Shown here: positions 24,915 through 33,589 of the stretch, in pieces
Layout of the letters: each line of letters opens with the position of its first letter
Numbering within the stretch: the first letter of the stretch is position 1
Assembly (NCBI RefSeq): GCF_035984545.1
Contig: NZ_JAXCHP010000002.1
Coordinates: 1 to 64,000, forward strand
Length of the DNA stretch: 64,000 nt
Origin: Cryobacterium sp. GrIS_2_6
GTDB taxonomy: Bacteria > Actinomycetota > Actinomycetes > Actinomycetales > Microbacteriaceae
Direction: 5' to 3'
Made by a program: the position numbers and the translations under genes
Notes under the pieces: model-generated
What the model saw: the letters and a program-made list of their open reading frames with translations, nothing else
Told to the model about the DNA's origin: nothing
Database searches by the model: none

Positions 24915-27122
24915 GTGGCGACGCCAGAGATGTCTAAGCCGCGGGAACAACCATCGAAGACATCCGCGGAACGGTGCCTCGGGTCGCTCGGCAGGTTCGG
25001 CGGGTTCCTCGGCTTTATCGCAATGAGCGCCGTGGCCGGTGCCCTCGTTGCTGCCGCGGTCACTCCCGCTCTCGCTTTGTCGGGCATGGCTGCCACGAAC
25101 ACGATCAACGTCTTCGAGAACCTGCCGGACTACCTGAAGATCGACCAGCTCTCGCAGAAGAGCAATATCTACGCGACCACGAGCACCGGTGCCCCCTATC
25201 TCCTGGCCTCGTTCTACGACCAGAACCGCGTCGAGGTCGCCTCGGACGCGATCAACCAGTTCGTCAAGGACGCCGCGACCTCCGGTGAAGACCCCCGGTT
25301 CTACGACCACGGCGGCATCGACCTGCAGGGCACCGTCGGCGGCCTAGTCTCGACCCTTGGGGGCGGCGGCACCCGCGGTGGGTCCTCGATCACCCAGCAG
25401 TACGTCAAGAACGTCCTGGTGCAGAAGTGCGAAGTGCTCACGGATGCGCAGAAGAAGTCGGACTGTTATGACGCGGCCACGGCGACCACTCCCGACCGCA
25501 AGCTCAAGGAGATGCGCCTCGCGATCGGCGTGGAGAAGAAGTACGCGAAGGACGACATCCTCCGCCAGTACCTGAACATCACCGGCTTCGGCGGCACCGT
25601 CTACGGCATCGAGTCCGCGGCGGAGTACTACTTCGGCTCGACCGCGGCGACGCTGACGCTGCCGCAGGCGGCGAGCCTCGTCGCGATCGTGAACAACCCA
25701 GTCAAGTTCCAGCTCGACCAGCCCGACAGCGCGACCAACGGTGCAGCGAACGGCTACGCCGCGAACAAGGACCGCCGCGACTACGTACTGGACCAGATGC
25801 TCAAGTACGGCAAGATCAACCAGGCCGACCACGATGCCGCGGTCGCCTCGGCCATCGAGCCCAGCATCCACGAGCCCTCGACCGGCTGCCAGACCGCCGG
25901 CGGCAGCGCCTTCTTCTGCGACCTTGTCGTGAGCACCCTGCAGAACGACCCGGTCTTCGGCACCGATGACACGACCAGGATGGCCAACTTCCGTCGCGGC
26001 GGGTTCAACGTGTACACGACCCTGGACCTGGACATGCAGCAGGCGGCCGAGGCCACGATGAAGGCCAACGTTCCCGACACCTTCCCCGGCTGGGACGTCG
26101 GTGGCGTGATCGTCAGCGTCGGTGTCGGCACCGGAAAGGTGCTCGCCATGGCGCAGAACAAGGACTACAGCCAGGACCCGGCCGTCCAGGCCACCGGAGC
26201 GAACTACACCGGCATCAACTACAACACCAACGTCGACCAGGGCGGTTCGCACGGGTTCCAACCCGGCTCGATGTACAAGGTGTTCACCCTCGCCGAGTGG
26301 TTGACCGAGGGCCATTCCCTCAATGAGCGGGTCGACTCCCGTATCAAGTCGAACTGGGGCACTTTCCGGGACAGCTGCGCCACCGGCGGAACCGTGAGCT
26401 TCCCCGGCTACAACCCGAAGAACGACTCGTCGTCCGAGACCGGCGCCAACTACAGCGCCCTGCAGTCCACGATCGGGTCGATCAACACGGGCTTCATCGG
26501 CATGGCGAAGAAACTCGACCTGTGTGCCATCCGTAAGACGGCCGAGGCCTTCGACGTGACCCGCGCCGACGGCGGCCCGCTCGAGCAGGGTGCCTCAGCG
26601 GTGCTCGGCACCAACGAGGTTGCACCGCTGAGCATGGCGGTCGCCTTCGCAGGCATCGCTAACCAGGGCACCACCTGCAGCCCGATCGTGATCGACCACA
26701 TCACCGGCTCCGACGGAACCACGCTCCCTGCGCCGACAAGCGACTGCCACCAGTCGGTCGACCCCAACGTCGCGGCCGGCATGACGACCGCCATGCAACA
26801 GGTCATGACCAGCGGAACCGCAATCGCCTCCAATTCGGCCACGAGCCCGAAGGTCCCGATGATCGGTAAGACCGGTACCACAGACGGCAACAAGGACACC
26901 TGGATGGGCGGCGCGAGCAGCAAGGTCGCGACCATCGTCGGCGTGATGAGCGTCACCGGGCACGACACCGACCAGCGGACCACCTACTTCGACGACCTGC
27001 GCGCTCCGGGCGCATCTCGCGCAACCGTACAGGCGGCCACAGCCCGGCACCGGATGTGGCCAGCCGTGATGAGCGTCGCTAACGCTAAGTACGGCGGAGA
27101 TGCTTTGGTCTCGTCCCGCTGA
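24915..27122 (+). CDS. Class A penicillin-binding protein (bifunctional transglycosylase/transpeptidase)
   Basis: A 735-residue peptidoglycan synthase anchored by one N-terminal membrane helix (GFIAMSAVAGALVAAAVTPAL). The glycosyltransferase domain (about residues 90-270) contains EDPRFYDHGGID with the catalytic Glu, GGSSITQQYVKN and EYYFG. The transpeptidase domain (about 370-660) contains SMYK (Ser-x-x-Lys), SIN and GKTGTT. It polymerises and cross-links peptidoglycan outside the membrane. The GTG at 24915 is used. A decayed copy of its C-terminus lies at 5385-5567. The upstream IS3 scar and truncated sigma gene show that its neighbourhood has been rearranged. Confidence 0.95.
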   Translation: MATPEMSKPREQPSKTSAERCLGSLGRFGGFLGFIAMSAVAGALVAAAVTPALALSGMAATNTINVFENLPDYLKIDQLSQKSNIYATTSTGAPYLLASFYDQNRVEVASDAINQFVKDAATSGEDPRFYDHGGIDLQGTVGGLVSTLGGGGTRGGSSITQQYVKNVLVQKCEVLTDAQKKSDCYDAATATTPDRKLKEMRLAIGVEKKYAKDDILRQYLNITGFGGTVYGIESAAEYYFGSTAATLTLPQAASLVAIVNNPVKFQLDQPDSATNGAANGYAANKDRRDYVLDQMLKYGKINQADHDAAVASAIEPSIHEPSTGCQTAGGSAFFCDLVVSTLQNDPVFGTDDTTRMANFRRGGFNVYTTLDLDMQQAAEATMKANVPDTFPGWDVGGVIVSVGVGTGKVLAMAQNKDYSQDPAVQATGANYTGINYNTNVDQGGSHGFQPGSMYKVFTLAEWLTEGHSLNERVDSRIKSNWGTFRDSCATGGTVSFPGYNPKNDSSSETGANYSALQSTIGSINTGFIGMAKKLDLCAIRKTAEAFDVTRADGGPLEQGASAVLGTNEVAPLSMAVAFAGIANQGTTCSPIVIDHITGSDGTTLPAPTSDCHQSVDPNVAAGMTTAMQQVMTSGTAIASNSATSPKVPMIGKTGTTDGNKDTWMGGASSKVATIVGVMSVTGHDTDQRTTYFDDLRAPGASRATVQAATARHRMWPAVMSVANAKYGGDALVSSR

Positions 27123-27138
27123 GGAGTGGACCGAGTAG

Positions 27139-27200
27139 TGGACCTGCTCGACACCGTGCAGGTCAGTGCTTCCGATCAGACCGCAGCGAGTTCGGGTATG
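27139..27200 (-). mobile_element. Degenerate IS256 (type A) right-end relic
   Basis: CTGCTCGACACCGTGCAGGT and CGAGTTCGGG are spaced as in the inward-reading right end of IS256-A (TTCTCAACACCGTGCGGGTC, CGAGTTCGGG), with many substitutions between. The resemblance is moderate and no terminal GGTCACG survives. Confidence 0.4.
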
Positions 27201-27306
27201 GGTCCCACCCCTTGCGCCCGCCAGCGTCATGGCTGGTGAGGATCACGGCCACACCCTACGTCAGGGTGAGTTGAGGCCATAGTAGTTCTGTTCGCCGACT
27301 GGGTGC

Positions 27307-28320
27307 CTATACCGACATGGAGCCAGGAACCTTCTTCGCCAAGTACATAGCGGTGTCAGCGTCACCAAGCAATGCCGATGGCTCTGTTGTGGCAGAATCC
27401 GTCACGGCGAATCCAATGCTCACGTGCACAGGCATAAACCAGCCCTGGACATCCCATGGCTCGGCGGTAGCGGCCACGACCCGAGCCGCCAACTGTTCGG
27501 CATCGCCGACGCCACCGAAGTTTTCGCAGAGGATCACGAACTCATCCCCACCAAAGCGCGCCACCGTATCGGTGGGGCGCAACACGCTGGACAGTCTCCT
27601 CCCCAGCTCGATAAGGATGTCGTCGCCCCCACCGTGCCCGAGAGTGTCGTTGATGATCTTGAAGTCGTCGATGTCGAGGTACATCACGCAGACCATTCCG
27701 CCGTTGCGCTCAAGTCTGGCCAGCGCCCCCGCGAGGCGGTCCCCGTAAAGGGCACGGTTGGGCAACCCGGTCAGCGCGTCCGTGCGGGCCGAGCGGCGCA
27801 GTGCGAGCACAGACCCAGCCAGTTTCCCCTGGTGACGAAGAATGTCCAGGACGTCAGCGGAGAACACCCGCGCATGGTGGTCGAAGATGGCCACGCTACC
27901 CAAAACCACGCCGTTATCGATAAGCGGGACGCCCGCGTATGAACCGATGACGCCGCTAAGTACCATCGGGTTCTGGCAGTAGATGGGATGGGCAGCGGCA
28001 TCGGAGACCGTCATGGCCCGACCCGTGTCAACTACCTCCGCACAAAAGGACAGTGCGTCCGGTACTGACGTGCATTCTGCCCCGAGACCAACCTCCGCCG
28101 CGTAGGTTTGCCGGTCCGCACTGACGATGTTCACGACGACCATCGGTACCGCGCAAGCCAGGCGCAAGGTGGCAACCACCGCATCCAGATCAGGGTCAGC
28201 CAAGGACCCGTGCAGGTCTGCGTCGGCGACAGCCTTGAGCCGGCGCGGATCACGCACCCCTGTGATCACACCATCGAATCGGTCCGAGTCATCCATGGGC
28301 GATTTCACTGACACTGTCAC
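27307..28320 (-). CDS. GAF-GGDEF diguanylate cyclase
   Basis: A 337-residue cytoplasmic signalling protein. The N-terminal half is a GAF domain (ADRQTYAAEVGLGAECTSV, SFCAEVVDTGRAMTVSDA, YAGVPLIDNGVVLGSVAIFD), which senses a small molecule. The C-terminal half is a GGDEF domain (DALTGLPNRALYGD, LDIDDFKIINDTLGH, RFGGDEFVIL), which makes c-di-GMP from two GTP. An RxxD inhibitory site (RPTD) lies five residues before GGDEF, so product inhibition is expected. The GTG at 28320 has GGAGG about eight bases upstream. A near-identical GGDEF copy is fused to IS110 at 19498-20025, and a c-di-GMP riboswitch lies 1.5 kb away. Confidence 0.93.
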   Translation of the reverse strand: MTVSVKSPMDDSDRFDGVITGVRDPRRLKAVADADLHGSLADPDLDAVVATLRLACAVPMVVVNIVSADRQTYAAEVGLGAECTSVPDALSFCAEVVDTGRAMTVSDAAAHPIYCQNPMVLSGVIGSYAGVPLIDNGVVLGSVAIFDHHARVFSADVLDILRHQGKLAGSVLALRRSARTDALTGLPNRALYGDRLAGALARLERNGGMVCVMYLDIDDFKIINDTLGHGGGDDILIELGRRLSSVLRPTDTVARFGGDEFVILCENFGGVGDAEQLAARVVAATAEPWDVQGWFMPVHVSIGFAVTDSATTEPSALLGDADTAMYLAKKVPGSMSV

Positions 28321-28374
28321 GGCGAAATCCTCCGGCTCACCGAGGCTCCCCCGGACACTCCTGGTCGATCTTCA

Positions 28375-28550
28375 CGAACCCTAATTCTACGACACCGGAT
28401 GACCCGGGCCAGCTCTGGGTACACCTGGCCCCAGCCCGGCAGCAGGAAGACGCCCTCCCGCACCCCGCGGACGGGAAACAACGCCAGGTACACCTCGCCA
28501 TCAGGCATCTCAGCCACGTCATCCCAACCGAGTTGGGATCAAGGTCATCT
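28375..28550 (-). pseudogene. IS21 IstA-type fragment
   Basis: The minus strand reads QLGWDDVAEMPDGEVYLALF, then VRGVREGVFLLPGWGQVYPELARV. This matches the IstA segment LGWDDLATLPEAEVYAVLFP at 33007-33300 and the usual continuation of that family. Stops lie upstream, and there is no start, DDE region or istB. Confidence 0.65.
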
Positions 28551-28573
28551 ACACAACCGGACATCAAGCACGT

Positions 28574-28680
28574 TCACCCCTCAGCTCGCAGGTACGCGTA
28601 GACCGATTCGCGGCTGATGTTGACGCCAACCGAAAATAGGGCCCCAACCTCTCTAGCGAGAGCAACTTTCAACACCTATC
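28574..28680 (-). pseudogene. Serine resolvase C-terminal relic
   Basis: The minus strand ends VNISRESVYAYLRAEG and a stop at 28574, matching FGISRETVYAYLRAEV at the end of the intact resolvase 60241-60801. KVALARE before it corresponds to KAALARD, with a short insertion between. Only the HTH tail remains. Confidence 0.65.
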
Positions 28681-28777
28681 AAAACCGAGGCCCCGTTCCA
28701 CGCGAACCAAACCGTCCTCATCAACTGGAGAACGGGACCAGTTTCGGGCCTCACTTTCGGGCTGCGGATGTGTGGCA

Positions 28778-29134
28778 CTACCAGAAATCAGGCGAGTCCG
28801 GGTCGCTCCATCCGTAATCTGGGATAGCAATCGTTTCTGAAAATCCTGTCTGTTCTGCGGACGCGGCCTGGCCCAGACGCTCAAGGTGCGTGACGGTATC
28901 CGCAGCATCGGGTTCAGGCCACAAAGATTCCTCCGGGACGGCAATGAGAGCATGTGCCGGTCCGAGGAGCAACGTTGCCGTCACGACAGCACCATTGACC
29001 AATACCACCGGGATGAGCCCGACCACGGACCTATTTTTTCTATTGAGCACAACCAAAAGACTCACAAGCGCGTCGGCGATTCGATCTGCCGTGAGGAACG
29101 AGGCGCCGCTGAACGAAATTCGTCTCATACCCAC
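28778..29134 (-). CDS. Hypothetical protein with one membrane-like segment
   Basis: A 118-residue protein. After MRRISFSGASFLTADRIADALVSLLVVLNRKN comes a hydrophobic stretch, VVGLIPVVLVNGAVVTATLLLG. An acidic C-terminal part follows (EPDAADTVTHLERLG, then IPDYGWSDPDSPDFW). The ATG at 29134, or M3 at 29128, follows AAGGTG. The well-structured composition supports a real gene, but I recognise no family. Confidence 0.6.
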   Translation of the reverse strand: MGMRRISFSGASFLTADRIADALVSLLVVLNRKNRSVVGLIPVVLVNGAVVTATLLLGPAHALIAVPEESLWPEPDAADTVTHLERLGQAASAEQTGFSETIAIPDYGWSDPDSPDFW

Positions 29135-29825
29135 ACCTTGAACTCATATCAATCATTAGAAAAGTGGGTTGACATGTTCGAAGTAACCGAAACGCGCCAA
29201 GCCCCCCAACGTATCAGGGTGAGTTGAGGCCACTGGCCCAGCGCTCGTCCGCTGTTTGACGGAAGGCGAGAATCAGGCCCCGATGATGTCCGCCCTTCTT
29301 TGATCGTCGTGCGTGACGATCGTCCGATGAGTGAGAAAAGCGGTCCCGGCCCGCGCGCGGCTGGTCCGAGCGCCCGGCGGTCATTCACTCCGGCGAAAAG
29401 CTTGACCGCCTGCTCCCGCAGATACGCGCCGCCCCCGTTTCGAGTCATCGCGTCCTCATACGTGGCTAGATGGTCGAGCTGGAACCTACGCGACGCAAAC
29501 GCGGCGGTGCATTCCTGCGGGCGTCCCTGTTTGTTCGTGTCCGCCACCTCGACGCCGCCGCTTCCCGGTCGCCGGGCGACCTCGCCGGCAGCGCTTCACC
29601 AGCAAAACGATCAGCGCGATCCTGCTGCGTCTCGCGCGCAGCACTAGTCTTCAGATCAGTCCCGATCTCCCGCCGGCACTTCCCCACCTCACGAAGACCG
29701 CACTGAAGCCGATGACCTCGAGGACACGGGCAAGGACACACCCCTTTAGGGGGCCACTCGCCTCAAACCCGGGGTGCTACGTTCAAATCAGGTGGCTTTC
29801 AGCTGCCGGCGAGACGGGCGTGAAC
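29135..29825. other. Long gap before the riboswitch, no confident gene
   Basis: A minus-strand frame over 29149-29547 starts MADTNKQGRPQECTAAF and contains FQLDHLATYEDAMTRNGGGA. It then becomes low-complexity and may be a gene fragment. At 29214-29232 lies TCAGGGTGAGTTGAGGCCA, also found at 27261-27279. The 29740-29825 part is leader to the riboswitch. Confidence 0.35.
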
Positions 29826-29828
29826 GTC

Positions 29829-29903
29829 AATCGCACAAGGCACACCCGCCGTGAGACGGGGTCGCAAAGGCACGGGACCCTCGGGCCAGCCGGCCTACCG
29901 AAT
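29829..29903 (+). ncRNA. Cyclic di-GMP-I riboswitch (GEMM motif)
   Basis: The conserved c-di-GMP-I aptamer pattern is present in order: CGCACAAGGCACACC, a P2 stem CCCG-CC-GTGA-GA-CGGG with a GNRA-type tetraloop, GTCGCAAAGGC (consensus GACGCAAAGCC), a short P3 around GGGACCCTCGGGCC, then AGCCGGCCTACCGAA closing P1. Known family members bind c-di-GMP and control downstream gene expression. It sits 19 bp upstream of the ATG of a 60-residue ORF, so translation or readthrough of that gene is the likely target. Departures from consensus are single bases. Confidence 0.85.
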
Positions 29904-29921
29904 GGTTAGGACCTACACGAA

Positions 29922-30104
29922 ATGAGCTTCCCCTTCCTCCGATCCGCCAAACCCACCGCCCCAGAGACGCACGAAAAGCCCCAACCCGCCCTTCCAGAAG
30001 ACTCGACGAAACCCAAAACCAGAATTCTCTGGTTCGGTGCCGCCCCGGCAGTCGCCCGGCCGATCAACACAAACACAAAGAAAGCTCCAAAACCCAACCT
30101 GTGA
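29922..30104 (+). CDS. 60-residue proline/lysine-rich protein under a c-di-GMP riboswitch
   Basis: The ATG at 29922 lies directly after the riboswitch, with TTAGGACC about 11 bases upstream as ribosome site. The product has no signal peptide. It begins MSFPFLRSAKPTAPE, is rich in Pro, Lys and Thr, has one short hydrophobic patch (TRILWFGAAPAVARP) and ends in a basic tail (NTNTKKAPKPNL). I do not recognise it. Its position as the only ORF following the aptamer is the main evidence that it is real and c-di-GMP-controlled. Roles in motility or surface change would be typical of such targets, but nothing shows this. Confidence 0.6.
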   Translation: MSFPFLRSAKPTAPETHEKPQPALPEDSTKPKTRILWFGAAPAVARPINTNTKKAPKPNL

Positions 30105-30291
30105 CACCTAAACCGTCGCACTGAACGGGGGCCGGCCGCCCACGAGGCCACTTCGACCCAAACCCAAGAACGACCTCTGGCATTGGAACCCTCGACTTCT
30201 GGCCGTTGTAAACGGGCACCCGAATCGGCTGTCCAGAAAACGATCAGACGGGCGCACTATCGTCACGGGCAGATTGAGGAGAGGAAGCATC

Positions 30292-30579
30292 ATGATCGCC
30301 GGCCGATTGCAGACCCGCACCTCTGAGGACATCGAGGTCCGAGCTTTGTCTGGGTGTCAGTGGAGAGTCATCGACCGCCGCATCGCCAGAAACAATGCTC
30401 TCAGCCTGGTTGGCTTCATCAACAAGAACCACGGCCACTATGAGGTGATGGAATTCCTCGACCCGGTTGAGCGCACTGTCTTCCCGAGTCTGGAGGGAGC
30501 GATATCGTCTTTCGTGAACTCACCATCCACCATCATTGACCGCAGCCTGTCAGAGAAAACAACCAGAACACTCATCTAG
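30292..30579 (+). CDS. Small protein of the three-member local family
   Basis: A 95-residue protein with GAGGAGAGGAAGC directly before the ATG at 30292. The core (VRALSGCQWRVIDRR, GFINKNHGHYEVMEFLDP, SLEGAISSFV) aligns with the products at 15457-15693 and 57644-57886, and this copy has a longer tail (NSPSTIIDRSLSEKTTRTLI). The Trp, the Gly-[Phe/Tyr]-Ile turn and the terminal alanine helix are shared. It has no visible partner; the preceding gene is the riboswitch-controlled ORF 187 bp upstream. Confidence 0.7.
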   Translation: MIAGRLQTRTSEDIEVRALSGCQWRVIDRRIARNNALSLVGFINKNHGHYEVMEFLDPVERTVFPSLEGAISSFVNSPSTIIDRSLSEKTTRTLI

Positions 30580-30970
30580 TTGGATGTTGCCGGCGTCCCG
30601 GACTGCACTCGCCACCGATCTTTGGTCGAAGCCCATGATTCACCGGTGCCCGGCTTCTGCGCGGCATTCCGACTGCGCAAATCCGGCACCCCTAATACAG
30701 AAGATGCTTCTGGCTTTGCGTATTGTGCAGTCCCGACCTGGAGACCATGGCTTGATCGGGCCGGCCGAACCGCAACAGCTTGTCGCGCCAGCGACGAGGA
30801 CTGCAACCTGCCCGGTGCTGGCCCGAATAGGTCGACCCATCGCCTAGGCATGAGGGTGGCTCCTGGAAGTTCACACGAGCATGCGCTCAGATGACGTTCA
30901 CGAGCATCGCGGTCACTTCATCAGGCGGCTCATGAAAAACGGCCCTGACGGGCAATGGGTGTAGCTGGTG
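30580..30970. other. Intergenic, no supported gene
   Basis: Several frames are open because of the high GC content, but none has a plausible start or family features. No repeat or hairpin stands out. Confidence 0.4.
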
Positions 30971-31135
30971 CTAGACGCTACGTCGTCCGGAGATGGAGCG
31001 GACGAGAAAGAGAATCACGGCGATGATCGCCAAAACGATGCCCACCCAAAGAAGGAACTGGAGAGACTGAACAAAGCCGCCCGTGATCAGCAAGACCACG
31101 GCGACTACGGCGATGACAATAAGAAGGAGATTCAT
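30971..31135 (-). CDS. 54-residue two-helix membrane protein
   Basis: Start ATG at 31135 with AAAGG nine to thirteen bases upstream; stop TAG at 30971. The protein is MNLLLIVIAVVAVVLLITGG followed by FVQSLQFLLWVGIVLAIIAV and a basic tail, LVRSISGRRSV. This is a two-helix hairpin type widespread in Actinobacteria and often found near stress genes such as csbD, which lies 255 bp away on the other strand. Codon usage and the clean hydrophobic pattern make it convincing despite its size. No biochemical role is known to me. Confidence 0.75.
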   Translation of the reverse strand: MNLLLIVIAVVAVVLLITGGFVQSLQFLLWVGIVLAIIAVILFLVRSISGRRSV

Positions 31136-31389
31136 GATGCCGTGCCTTTCATCTCACGAATGCGTCGTGATGACCCGATAATATCACCGCCGTTACTGCC
31201 TCGCGTTCCCGTCCGGTACAGAACACGATCGATCGCCGCCGGCCGACCCGGATATCTACGAAGTGACGTGACAGTCCGAGTCGTTAATTCAGGGTGCGGC
31301 GTGAAACCTGCCCGCGCTCACCCGTGTCTCGTTCGTGGGACGGGTTTACTATTACGAAAAAGCTCGATTGAACCGGAAGGAAACCGATC

Positions 31390-31560
31390 ATGAGTGGTAC
31401 GGACAAAATCAAGAACGCGACCGAGAAAGTCGTGGGCACAGGCAAGGAAGCTGTTGGGAAGGTAACCGACAATCCCAAGCTCGAAGCAGAGGGCAAAGCC
31501 GATCACACTAAGGGCAGTCTCAAGCAGGCCGGTGAGAACGTCAAAGACGCCCTGAAGTAA
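31390..31560 (+). CDS. CsbD-like stress protein
   Basis: A 56-residue hydrophilic protein: MSGTDKIKNATEKVVGTGKE, AVGKVTDNPKLEAEGKADHT, KGSLKQAGENVKDALK. The repeated KxxG/KxxxE helices and the motif NPKLEAEGKADQ/H are diagnostic of the CsbD family, which is induced by general stress in many bacteria and whose molecular role is unclear. The ATG at 31390 follows GGAAGGAAACC. A hairpin follows the stop. Confidence 0.92.
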   Translation: MSGTDKIKNATEKVVGTGKEAVGKVTDNPKLEAEGKADHTKGSLKQAGENVKDALK

Positions 31561-31580
31561 AGCCGAAGCTCTTCAGGGCC

Positions 31581-31623
31581 GGTCCCGATACCCGCAACCA
31601 GCAACAGCCCGTATCGGGGCACC
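31581..31623 (+). terminator. Hairpin after csbD
   Basis: CCCGATAC (31584-31591) pairs with GTATCGGG (31611-31618), extended by GGT/ACC around a small bulge, with a 19-base loop. It lies 20 bp after the csbD stop. There is no T-tract, so it is only a possible terminator. Confidence 0.45.
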
Positions 31624-31702
31624 GGCTACCGATCAAGGCCACCTGCAGAGCCCCGGGGTTTATGGGAGGTTTTGATCCCCTGAAACGAACATTTCGTACT
31701 TC

Positions 31703-32053
31703 TCAGTGAAGAAATGACTGCGCGCTGAGTGGCCCTCGGGTGAACTCGCCAACACGATTGGGATCAAACTTGTCCGCGCCCTCTCGTTCTGTCGTCTCGT
31801 TGTCTGGCACGTCGCCGGTGATGCAACTATGCAAGGCGAGGCCCACTGCCGTTGTTTTCGCATCGATGCGCAAGAGCCCAGCAGGGTAGCCCTGGACTTC
31901 GCCGTTGCTACTGGCCGCGTACATTGCGACATCGGCTTGATGGACAAGTTCATTGATGCGGATTCTGGGCGTGATGGTTGCAACCCCGACGCTGGCACCG
32001 ACCTCTGCGATGCGTCCGCCAACGAGCACGGGTGGTGTCAGCGAGTTAATCAA
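31703..32053 (-). pseudogene. GGDEF-domain C-terminal remnant
   Basis: The minus-strand frame reads VGASVGVATITPRIRINELV, then HQADVAMYAASSNGEVQGY. This is the end of a GGDEF domain (canonical ADxAMYxAK with Lys replaced by Ser here). The GGDEF signature itself is missing, and the following 60 residues are not EAL-like. It differs from the other two GGDEF sequences in the window, so it stems from a separate cyclase gene. Confidence 0.6.
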
Positions 32054-32532
32054 GCATCAACGATGCCGGAAATCAGAATTCGGGCCTATTGGCGCTGATA
32101 AGCAGCTGCATCCGGGCCAACTATCAACACCCAGAGTTTTGCCTTGTTTCTCTGTCGGGCCGGAGCCCACGACCCTGCACACTTTCGCTAATCTCCTTCA
32201 GCGCTTTTCGGGTCGCGGCAGCGCACCCTATAGACGGGTGGATACCGCAGGAACGCAAACGTGCTCACAGTTTCCCTTGGTGGATTACCCCAACTGGAAT
32301 CAGGATCGTCACAGTCCTCGGCCTCATCATCACGCTCATCCCCGCCGCAGCGAGCGAGCGATAGCGGCACCGTGGTGCTTCCCGGTTCGCTCTGCGCAGG
32401 TTCGGCCCATTCGGAGTTTTCTTGCGGTGCCTGTGCAAAAATGTCGGTGTGTCCTGGTCTGTCTGCAGCGAGCCGACGACCGTGGCGGGGCAACCCGAAC
32501 GGCAAGACCGGACCGATACAGACGGGAAGACA
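32054..32532. other. Intergenic, no supported gene
   Basis: One plus-strand frame contains a hydrophobic stretch (GIRIVTVLGLIITLIPAAA, about 32296-32352) but has no start or ribosome site near it. Otherwise nothing is recognised. Confidence 0.35.
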
Positions 32533-32775
32533 ATGAACGAGAAGTCCACCTACCGCGCCATCTTCTATGGTGCCAACCCGATCGCGTCCGGCACGGAACG
32601 AGAACTGGCCTTCGTCGACGGCGACTACCAACAGACAGTCACCCTCGAGGTGGATGAGGAAGACGCCATTGTCCGCCGGGTATTCAAGCTGGGGCATGTG
32701 ACCGAAGAGCCGATCGCATACCAGTACGTAGAAGACGTGCACGATGCTGCGGCCGAACCGGACGTTCCCAACTAG
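32533..32775 (+). CDS. Hypothetical 80-residue acidic protein
   Basis: The ATG at 32533 with GGGA upstream opens MNEKSTYRAIFYGANPIASG. The rest is acidic and strand-rich (RELAFVDGDYQQTVTLEVDE, then VFKLGHVTEEPIAYQYVEDV). Codon usage is like genuine genes here. It resembles small soluble proteins common in Microbacteriaceae but I cannot name a domain. Confidence 0.6.
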   Translation: MNEKSTYRAIFYGANPIASGTERELAFVDGDYQQTVTLEVDEEDAIVRRVFKLGHVTEEPIAYQYVEDVHDAAAEPDVPN

Positions 32776-32880
32776 ATGAGTGAGTCCTATTTGATGGGCT
32801 TCGCGTTTTCGGGAAAGTCGGATCGGAATAGTCCCGCGTGGCCGCTTTTAATCGCAGGCGGAGGGTGTTAAACCCTGTGT

Positions 32881-33012
32881 GTGAAAACTGACCTCAACAC
32901 CCTCCTGACCACACTTTACGTGCATCTCGACGATCGGATCATGCCCGCGCTGGGCTTTTCCCGAGACAGTCATCCCGGGCGCAAACCCGCCCTCAACGAC
33001 GTCGAGCTCCTT
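32881..33012 (+). pseudogene. IS982-like transposase N-terminal fragment
   Basis: From a GTG at 32881 the frame reads MKTDLNTLLTTLYVHLDDRI, then HPGRKPALNDVELL, resembling the start of IS982-type transposases (an N-terminal LxTLATALYVxxDD pattern followed by LSDAELL). At about 33007 the sequence switches to an IS21-type fragment in the same frame, so the IS982 gene is cut at roughly 44 codons. Confidence 0.6.
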
Positions 33013-33300
33013 CCACCATGTGAGCGCCACATGGTGGAAGGAGTACCGGTAATGGTACGGAAGATCAAAGCGAAGCTGATATTGCAGCTGCGCAATCCGG
33101 GCCTGTCGCGACGAGCGATCGAGTCCGCTCAGGGGGTATCTCGGCACAGTATCCAAGCGGTGCTCGATGCGGCAGAGCAACTGGGGCTTGGCTGGGATGA
33201 CCTCGCGACGCTGCCCGAGGCCGAGGTGTATGCGGTCTTGTTCCCCGGCCGCAGTGTCCGCGAGAGTGTCTTCGCGCAGCCGGCCCGCACAGAGCCCGCC
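33007..33300 (+). pseudogene. IS21 IstA fragment with ribosome-site hairpin
   Basis: The ATG at 33052 opens MVRKIKAKLILQLRNPGLSR, then AIESAQGVSRHSIQAVLDAA (HTH) and LGWDDLATLPEAEVYAVLFP, the N-terminal part of an IstA transposase; no DDE core follows. Upstream, CTCCTTCCACCATGTG (33007-33022) and CACATGGTGGAAGGAG (33028-33043) form a perfect 16-bp hairpin with a 5-base loop. The AAGGAG ribosome site is buried in its right arm. A weaker copy lies at 5842-6006. Confidence 0.75.
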
Positions 33301-33589
33301 CACTATGCAGACGCTCAGCTTCACCGGGCCGGACGACCGAAGCCCCAGGAAGGTGGACGCTCTCCCGAACCACCAACAGCCAAGATCGCGTGGCCCCGCG
33401 CGTGCGGGTGAGCACCACTGCGCCGATCACCACCGCGATGATCACAGTCCAATGGATGCCGTGTATGTCGCGGTCGATACGTCCGCCCTTTTCGCACTTT
33501 CCGCACCGACGTTGGCCGCCACGAACGCGTGTAGGCGAACCTTGAGGGGCCGGCTGCGGGACTGCGGCCTACCCGGGCTACGAAGGAAC

